A stretch of 43,517 nt of DNA from a virus. Below the pieces are notes generated by a model. It was not told where the DNA came from. It saw only the letters and a list, made by a program, of their open reading frames with translations, and did not search any database. Both the position numbers and the translations under genes were made by a program. The stretch spans positions 1 to 43,517 of IMG/VR virus record IMGVR_UViG_3300032665_000070. The stretch is one strand, 5' to 3'. The stretch's first letter is position 1, and every line of letters starts with the position of its first letter. Positions 38,272-43,517 of the stretch are shown here, piece after piece.

Positions 38272-38463
38272 ATGAGCACTCTTTTCAACAATGAGGCACC
38301 TCGCATTCTTCCTAAGTCAGCTTTTAATAAGAAAAGCTTTCTTGAAATTGTTAGTCCTTTAATTAAGCTTGACATTATAAAAGAGGGCGAGGGACTTAAG
38401 TGCCGCAATTCTCACAAGTTGGACCTAACAAATAGTATCTATGAAAAGATTGATGAAGAGTAA
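38272..38463 (+). CDS. 63-residue protein
   Basis: CAGGAG precedes ATG 38272. SAFNKKSFLEIVSPLIKLDII and a basic/acidic C-terminus. No motif known. The stop overlaps the next start. Confidence 0.65.
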   Translation: MSTLFNNEAPRILPKSAFNKKSFLEIVSPLIKLDIIKEGEGLKCRNSHKLDLTNSIYEKIDEE

Positions 38464-38840
38464 TGCTTGCTTCATTTTTCAATACCAGCAATACTTGGTC
38501 CGGTTATATAACCAACATCTTCTTCGCTGCAGGTGGTATTTTTACTACCATCAAACTTACAGAAAAGTGGCTTAATAGACACAATTCTAAGAAGATGGAA
38601 ACTTTAACTAAGCAGTTCGAAGAGTACAAAGAAGATATGGACGATAAGTTCGATCGACTTCTTGCTCAACACGAGACCAATGGTGGGAGCACGAGTAAAG
38701 ACCAGTGGAACCGTGTGGAATCTATGGTGCGTGACATTAAATATGGTCAAGAAGAGCTACATAACCAAGTTGATGAAATTAAACAAAATTTTGCTGAACA
38801 CAAGGGTTATCACAAAGGTCTCGTAGATAGAGAAGATTAA
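38463..38840 (+). CDS. Membrane-anchored coiled-coil protein
   Basis: 125 residues. One probable membrane helix (about 12-32), then a basic KLTEKWLNRHNSKK stretch and a long heptad-rich helix (KQFEEYKEDMDDKFDRLL ... EELHNQVDEIKQNF). The topology resembles spanin-like or membrane-tethered phage proteins. It is coupled to the DUF1003-like gene, so the two may form a membrane complex. Confidence 0.65.
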   Translation: MLASFFNTSNTWSGYITNIFFAAGGIFTTIKLTEKWLNRHNSKKMETLTKQFEEYKEDMDDKFDRLLAQHETNGGSTSKDQWNRVESMVRDIKYGQEELHNQVDEIKQNFAEHKGYHKGLVDRED

Positions 38841-39241
38841 TGCGTACTTTTAAAAAAGTAAGCCACTGGGATTTTCATCCTCATGTAAGAAGTGGTGATG
38901 AACGCACTCTAGGCGAAAAAGCAGCAGATGCAATGCGTCATGGTATGGGAAGTTGGCCATTCGTATTCTCGTTCATGATAATAATGTTTGTATGGATGAC
39001 TTATAACGGTAGTAATAGTTCTCCGTTTGATCCTTATCCATTCATATTGCTTAATCTTGCTTTATCTACTCTTGCAGGTTTGCAAGGCGCGATACTTTTG
39101 ATAGCAGCAAAGAGAGCTGACCGTATCTCTTCTGAACTGGCTTCTTACCATCTAAAGGTAAGTGAAGACCACAAAAAAGATTTAGAAGATCACAGAATCA
39201 TGCTTGAAGAGCTTACAAAATTATTAAAAGAAAAATATTAA
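38840..39241 (+). CDS. DUF1003-like membrane protein
   Basis: 133 residues. GEKAADAMRHGMGSWPFVF leads into two helices (about 39-56 and 66-90), with FDPYPFILLNLALSTLAGLQG, the hallmark of DUF1003. A charged C-terminal helix follows (DRISSELASYHLKVSEDHK). The function of DUF1003 is not established. Its place inside a head module, coupled to another membrane protein, is odd. Confidence 0.8.
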   Translation: MRTFKKVSHWDFHPHVRSGDERTLGEKAADAMRHGMGSWPFVFSFMIIMFVWMTYNGSNSSPFDPYPFILLNLALSTLAGLQGAILLIAAKRADRISSELASYHLKVSEDHKKDLEDHRIMLEELTKLLKEKY

Positions 39242-39293
39242 TAATTCCAAAACATTACAACGATGTAAAAGCGTTGTTAAGACAAAATAGGTT

Positions 39294-39959
39294 ATGAAGA
39301 TGATTAAATTTGGCGCACCTACTGTAACCTTAATGGGAAGAGAGACCCTCGCTGGCAACTCTCAAAACATTGAGCTTCATAACGTTAATTTTGATGACTT
39401 CAATTTTAAACCTGAACCTGGTTATGTTTACGCTGTTTCTAGAGCTATCTCCTCTAGAGTGAATGCTAACTATGATGGTTGGCCTGTAGATCAAATTAAA
39501 AAGAGCTATAAGACTTTTGTTGGTCGTCCAATCTACGTAGAGCACAATAATAGTGACCCTGATCGTGCTCGTGGTGTAATCCTCGATGCTGTTTACCGTG
39601 AAAGCAAATTAGCTAGTGGTATAATTGATGCCAGCGTTTACTGCCTCATGGAAGTTGATGCACAAACATTTCCTAAGCTAGCTAGCTCAATCATGGAAGG
39701 CCAGCTCAACGCAGTCAGCATGGGAGCTGATGTAGAGGGTACTCAATGCTCGGCATGCGGAAAGTATGCCAGCAAGCCTTCCGAATATTGCACACACATC
39801 CCTCGTATGAAGGGTAGAAACGTAACTGTTTATAAAGAAGGCAAACGTATCGAGAGCCTTGTTTTTGAAAGTTGCATCAAGCCAAACTTCTTCGAGCTCA
39901 GCTTTGTATTCGAACCCGCTGATGAATCAGCTTGGTTACTTCACACGAAACGTTATTAA
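39294..39959 (+). CDS. Prohead (head maturation) protease
   Basis: 221 residues. GRPIYVEHNN with His84, LNAVSMGADV with Ser142, and ELSFVFEPADESAW (201-214) match the His-Ser and E-x-S-x-V-x-x-P-A pattern of the herpesvirus-fold prohead proteases (S78-like). CSAC (152-155) with YCTHI (Cys166, His168) forms an inserted zinc site. The position between portal and scaffold/capsid fits. It would digest the scaffold and trim head proteins during maturation. It overlaps the next gene. Confidence 0.75.
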   Translation: MKMIKFGAPTVTLMGRETLAGNSQNIELHNVNFDDFNFKPEPGYVYAVSRAISSRVNANYDGWPVDQIKKSYKTFVGRPIYVEHNNSDPDRARGVILDAVYRESKLASGIIDASVYCLMEVDAQTFPKLASSIMEGQLNAVSMGADVEGTQCSACGKYASKPSEYCTHIPRMKGRNVTVYKEGKRIESLVFESCIKPNFFELSFVFEPADESAWLLHTKRY

Positions 39960-40657
39960 TGCCAATCCTTAAATTATCTAACGAGATAAAGAAGATCGCC
40001 CTAGAAGTCGCTAGGGTGCCTATCTCTATTTTAGGTAATTGCCCTCAGTGCCAAAGCAACGCTTATAGAGATGGTATTTGCCCAGACTGCAGCTACATTG
40101 ATCCACGAGTTCAAGAGGCAATCGCTGAATGGCAAAATGCAATGGGTATTCAACAAACGATGAAGGAACAGCAGCAGAGTCTTGCTGAGCAAAATCCTAG
40201 AGCTAAAGCAGCTTATCGTAGCTTATCTTTTGTCGATGTATTACCCGATATTTCTAGATCTAAAGTCAAATGTCCTGATTGTGGAGAGATGACTTTCAAC
40301 AACGATTCTATGAAAAAGGGTGAATTATCGGGTTCTTGCGATAATCCTAAATGTAATAAAGAAATTGCTGGTGCCTTAGGATTTAAAAGACCTAAGTTCC
40401 TGGGCATAGATCCTAGGATGCTAAAAAAAGTACAACGCAACTTTTTAAGCCCAGCTGCAACAAAGATCGAAGATACTAAAAAAAAGCTTAAAAAGAGTGC
40501 CAAGGAACAATTTGATCCAGGTGCGATGCAAGACGATTCAATGAATGCAGCAATGGATGGCACCACAAGAATGTGGGAACTGCTTAAAGGCACTGCCGAA
40601 GTTGATGCACAGAATAAAAACGACGAAAACGCCAAAAATAATGAGGAGCTAACATGA
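39959..40657 (+). CDS. Zinc-ribbon head-module protein
   Basis: 232 residues from ATG 39959 (TAATG overlap). CPQC...CPDC (about 27-44) and CPDC...CDNPKC (about 106-133) give two zinc ribbons, followed by a lysine-rich helical C-terminus. It sits between protease and scaffold; a role in assembly or DNA contact is inferred. Not recognised. Confidence 0.75.
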   Translation: MPILKLSNEIKKIALEVARVPISILGNCPQCQSNAYRDGICPDCSYIDPRVQEAIAEWQNAMGIQQTMKEQQQSLAEQNPRAKAAYRSLSFVDVLPDISRSKVKCPDCGEMTFNNDSMKKGELSGSCDNPKCNKEIAGALGFKRPKFLGIDPRMLKKVQRNFLSPAATKIEDTKKKLKKSAKEQFDPGAMQDDSMNAAMDGTTRMWELLKGTAEVDAQNKNDENAKNNEELT

Positions 40658-41973
40658 GCCGTTTCGATGACGAGCTAATCAAGCAGGCAGAAAATGCTTA
40701 TCAAGAGCGTGGTTTACCTGAGCCAACTACACCTGGTCTTAATTATGATCAGACATCAAACCTTAACTTAGATGGTCCTTACGGCCTTTCTAGCCAGGCT
40801 CCTGCTCCAGCAGAAGAAATTGCTGATTGGGAAGCTAACCAGCCTGCTACTCGTTTGCTCGATGTACGTGATCTTGATGCTGCTGACCCACCCACCAATG
40901 CTCCTGGTGAAATTGTTGGTGGACCTGGTTCTAGCGCCGTTTATTCAGAAGGTCAACCCATGTATGCTAGCATCAACCCCTTAGATGAGAGCCTGTACAA
41001 TGTTTACAAGGCTAGTCGTGAGATCCGTGATGCAATCAACGATCAAGTTGATTTTGATTTTACTAACTTAGTCACAGCATCCAATGATGCTTCGACTGTA
41101 TTTCGTTTTGCAAGCACCAACAGTGATGTAAAGCAAGTCGTTGGTACGATTGCTAGCATCGTCGTAGACATCGAGAATGACCTCTCGAACAATGGTGATT
41201 TCCGTCAGGCTTCTGCCGACCTTAAGCAGCTTGAGAGCCTTCTCGAGGATATTAAGAAGGTTGCTACCGCTGATTCAGATGACGACGCCGATGAAGAGTC
41301 AGATGAGAAGACTGCTTCTTCTAAGACTTGCAAGAAGTGCGATGGCGATGGATGCAAGAAGTGTGACAACACTGGCAAGAAGCTGAAGAAGAAAGCTACT
41401 AACGGTAACCAGGAAACGCTCCAAGTAATCGATGTCCGTGACCTTGATGACCAAGCTGGCGTTTTCGACCGTGACCGTGTTATGCAACCTGACCACAACA
41501 CGAACGTGCTTGTACCTGAAGAGGTAAATGGTGAGGACGCTGGTTACGTACCCTTCTATAACGATGGTGCTGAGACTGGTCTTACTCCACAAGTAGATCA
41601 CGACCGCAACCCATTCCCATACGATGGTACTAATCCTGCCTTTGTGCCTTACCAAAAGGCCGCTGCTGTAACACAGGCTGCTCGCGAGAAGATCTTTGAG
41701 AGTCTTCAAATCGTTGAGCGCCTTGAGAAGCTGGGCATGGTCCAACACGATGACCGTGCCAAGCACATTGCAAAGTTTGAGCAAATGTCTGATGCGAAGC
41801 TTGCTGGTTTCAAAGCTAGCTTAGAGATGCTCGAAGAGTCTGGGGCACGTCAACCTCGGAGCCAGAAAGTGGCAAGCGGTAATAACCGTATGCCAGAAAT
41901 GGGTCGTATGACAACGGCCTCAACAGCGACTCGCCAGGACATCATGTCTGACGATTTTCTGATGACACTTTAA
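40654..41973 (+). CDS. Scaffold-like protein with DnaJ-type zinc knuckle
   Basis: 439 residues just upstream of the decoration and capsid genes, where a scaffold is expected. RLLDVRDLDAAD and QVIDVRDLDDQAG form an internal repeat. A helical core (about 110-205) precedes CKKCDGDGCKKCDNTG (about 226-241). The helical C-terminus ends RQDIMSDDFLMTL, as scaffolds often bind capsid through their C-terminus. Several AS motifs are possible protease or docking sites. The scaffold call is from position and composition only. Confidence 0.65.
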   Translation: MSRFDDELIKQAENAYQERGLPEPTTPGLNYDQTSNLNLDGPYGLSSQAPAPAEEIADWEANQPATRLLDVRDLDAADPPTNAPGEIVGGPGSSAVYSEGQPMYASINPLDESLYNVYKASREIRDAINDQVDFDFTNLVTASNDASTVFRFASTNSDVKQVVGTIASIVVDIENDLSNNGDFRQASADLKQLESLLEDIKKVATADSDDDADEESDEKTASSKTCKKCDGDGCKKCDNTGKKLKKKATNGNQETLQVIDVRDLDDQAGVFDRDRVMQPDHNTNVLVPEEVNGEDAGYVPFYNDGAETGLTPQVDHDRNPFPYDGTNPAFVPYQKAAAVTQAAREKIFESLQIVERLEKLGMVQHDDRAKHIAKFEQMSDAKLAGFKASLEMLEESGARQPRSQKVASGNNRMPEMGRMTTASTATRQDIMSDDFLMTL

Positions 41974-42001
41974 CCAAATCCCCTACTAAGGAGAAAGAAA
42001 A

Positions 42002-42520
42002 ATGCTGCAACTCAATAGCGTAGCCAACGTTGGGGTTCACCGTACGTGCACCCCACTGTACGAAAAGTACGAGGCTACACCATACAACACGTTCCTTGAC
42101 CCCAATGACACGACAAACATCTACTCGGGTATGGTCATGTACCGTACCGGTCCAGATACTGTTGCTAATGCGGGTACAGTCGCTACGGTTACTGGTGCCA
42201 AGCCCTTCGGTCTTTCGGCTCTCGACCGCAACCCTAACATCGATGATGTTACTCAGGTTGGCGTCAACACATGGGCTGTCTGGATTGGTGGAGGCAACGC
42301 CTTCTTCACCCTGACTGCTCCTGCCTTTGACACCACTCAGAGTTACTCGATCAGCACCACTGGCGCTCGTACAATCTTGTACACCAACGCTAACGGTCAG
42401 ATCACTTCGGTTTCTGGTTCCGCCAATACTCTTAGCGCCACCCCGGTTGCTGAGCTTATCGACGTTATCAGCCCCACACAGGTTGTTGTTCGTCTCATCC
42501 CATTCGGCGCTACAGCCTAA
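42002..42520 (+). CDS. Head decoration-like protein
   Basis: 172 residues after AAGGAG. Beta-rich, low-charge, Thr/Ala/Asn/Gly-rich, with VRLIPFGA at the end. Position directly before the major capsid gene and composition fit capsid decoration/stabilisation proteins. Codon use is shifted toward C-ending codons, matching a high-copy virion protein. Confidence 0.7.
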   Translation: MLQLNSVANVGVHRTCTPLYEKYEATPYNTFLDPNDTTNIYSGMVMYRTGPDTVANAGTVATVTGAKPFGLSALDRNPNIDDVTQVGVNTWAVWIGGGNAFFTLTAPAFDTTQSYSISTTGARTILYTNANGQITSVSGSANTLSATPVAELIDVISPTQVVVRLIPFGATA

Positions 42521-42543
42521 GGTATTTGAAAGGAAATATAATA

Positions 42544-43517
42544 ATGAGTACTATCCTTCCCAATGGCGCAGTTGCCGAGCACCTCGCTCCGCGTACGGCC
42601 AAAAAGTCGGACGACTATGTCGCCAATATCTTAGAGGCGCAAGACCGTCTCGAGAAGTCGGCTGGTCGTAAGATTGCCACACGTGAAGAGAAGCAGCGTC
42701 GTCTGGCCGGTATTCTGGCCGACAAGGACAACTACATGGTCCGTCTGGGTCAGGGTATGATTGGTCCTATCCAGCTGAAGCTTCGTTACCAAGGTATGAC
42801 CCGTAACGTTCTCCTGGAAGACCCATTAACCCCTGGTGTACCTGTCATGTACGACGTACTTGACGAGTATGGTCAGGCTTACATCTTGTCTGGTAACGAG
42901 GGTGAAGTTCGTGTCACTCCGTTCGAAGGCAAGAAGGTTCCAGTCCGTCTGTTCCGTATCGCCACCTTCCCTCAGATTAAGAAGGAAGACCTCTGGTACC
43001 TGCGTGTAAACATCGTTGAATACGCTCAGGACATGTCCAAGCAGGCTATCATGATGCAGGAAGATGCCCGTTTGATCACGGTCCTCGAAGCTGCCATCAA
43101 CAACTATGCGGTTGACCCCAACCACGTTGTATCGCCTAACCACATCGTTAACGAGCTCTCGGGTTACATTACCCCTGACTCGATGTACGACCTGGTTGCC
43201 CTCATCGAAGTTCACCAGTTGGAAGCCAGCCGTTTGCTGTTCAACCCAATTGACTACCGTGACCTTTACAAGTGGGACATCAACCAGACCGGTTGGGCTT
43301 TCAAGGACCGTGTTGTTGCCGGTGAGCGTATCGTTCAGTTCGGTGGCTTCCAGGTTCAGCGTTCGATCGAAGTACCTCAGGGTACTGTCTACATGACCCC
43401 AAGCCCCGAGTTCCTCGGTGTCTTCCCAGTTATGTACTCACTCGACGTAGAAGAGAACCACACCCCAGAGAAGTTCCACAAGGGTTGGGTCATGGACGAG
43501 CTCGTTAGTGAGATAGT
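42544..43517 (+). CDS. Major capsid protein (5' part, cut by window edge)
   Basis: ATG 42544 follows AAAGGAAA; the frame stays open to the window end (324 codons). The N-terminal helix-rich region (MSTILPNGAVAEHLAP ... EEKQRRLAGILADKDN) precedes long beta/alpha segments (LRVNIVEYAQDMSKQAIMMQEDARL, DSMYDLVALIEVHQLEA), consistent with an HK97-fold shell protein. Codon use is strongly C-ending, unlike the AT-ending genes upstream, as expected for the most abundant virion protein. Downstream of protease, scaffold and decoration genes. Confidence 0.8.
   Translation, partial: MSTILPNGAVAEHLAPRTAKKSDDYVANILEAQDRLEKSAGRKIATREEKQRRLAGILADKDNYMVRLGQGMIGPIQLKLRYQGMTRNVLLEDPLTPGVPVMYDVLDEYGQAYILSGNEGEVRVTPFEGKKVPVRLFRIATFPQIKKEDLWYLRVNIVEYAQDMSKQAIMMQEDARLITVLEAAINNYAVDPNHVVSPNHIVNELSGYITPDSMYDLVALIEVHQLEASRLLFNPIDYRDLYKWDINQTGWAFKDRVVAGERIVQFGGFQVQRSIEVPQGTVYMTPSPEFLGVFPVMYSLDVEENHTPEKFHKGWVMDELVSEI

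Overview
The window reads as part of a large tailed-phage genome (Caudoviricetes). The right end holds a head-assembly module in the usual order: portal, small membrane proteins, prohead protease, scaffold-like protein, decoration-like protein, then a major capsid protein cut by the window edge. No ribosomal, metabolic or chromosomal genes are seen. An Actinobacterial host is likely but not proven. The support is an exported resuscitation-promoting-factor-like lytic protein at the left end and a probable leaderless transcript near 18.6 kb. The terminase is not in the window, although it often lies just upstream of the portal.

Layout. (1) 42-5865, minus strand: a leftward block of about a dozen small, mostly unrecognised genes, each with a good ribosome binding site, separated by structured intergenic hairpins that recur with compensatory base changes. 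A 264-codon gene (4336-5130) with GC-rich codons stands out. An AT-rich, repeat-rich gap (3561-4046) looks regulatory or origin-like. (2) 5866-6611: a mostly non-coding turn-around between the leftward and rightward blocks, with hairpins and two doubtful micro-ORFs. (3) 6612-19108, plus strand: tightly overlapping genes that include an HNH-like nuclease, a ParB-like protein, a papain-like peptidase, a Dps ferritin, an intein-split metallophosphoesterase, a permuted NlpC/P60-like hydrolase and a holin-like membrane protein. (4) 19195-23118: tRNA-Asp followed by a five-gene sugar cassette: O-methyltransferase-like, SDR epimerase, UDP-arabinopyranose-mutase (RGP) family protein and two glycosyltransferase-like proteins. 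(5) 23184-24063: a tRNA cluster (Asn, Ser, Gln, Tyr, probable Ile) with a circularly permuted tRNA-like element wedged exactly between tRNA-Asn and tRNA-Ser, a ribbon-helix-helix protein and a tRNA 3' remnant. (6) 24152-33642: large, acidic, cysteine-rich proteins with DnaJ-like CxxCxGxG knuckles and shared short motifs, followed by smaller probable virion proteins. (7) 33655-43517: the head module, whose portal gene carries two separate LAGLIDADG inteins.

Working together: the right half builds the capsid. The sugar cassette probably makes and attaches a modified, possibly furanose, sugar to virion or DNA. The tRNAs and AT-rich codon use suggest a translation programme partly independent of the host. 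The most unusual items are the permuted tRNA-like element, the three inteins in two genes, the RGP-family mutase, the zinc-knuckle protein family next to the head genes, the recurrent N-terminal motifs, and the covarying leader hairpins of the left arm.
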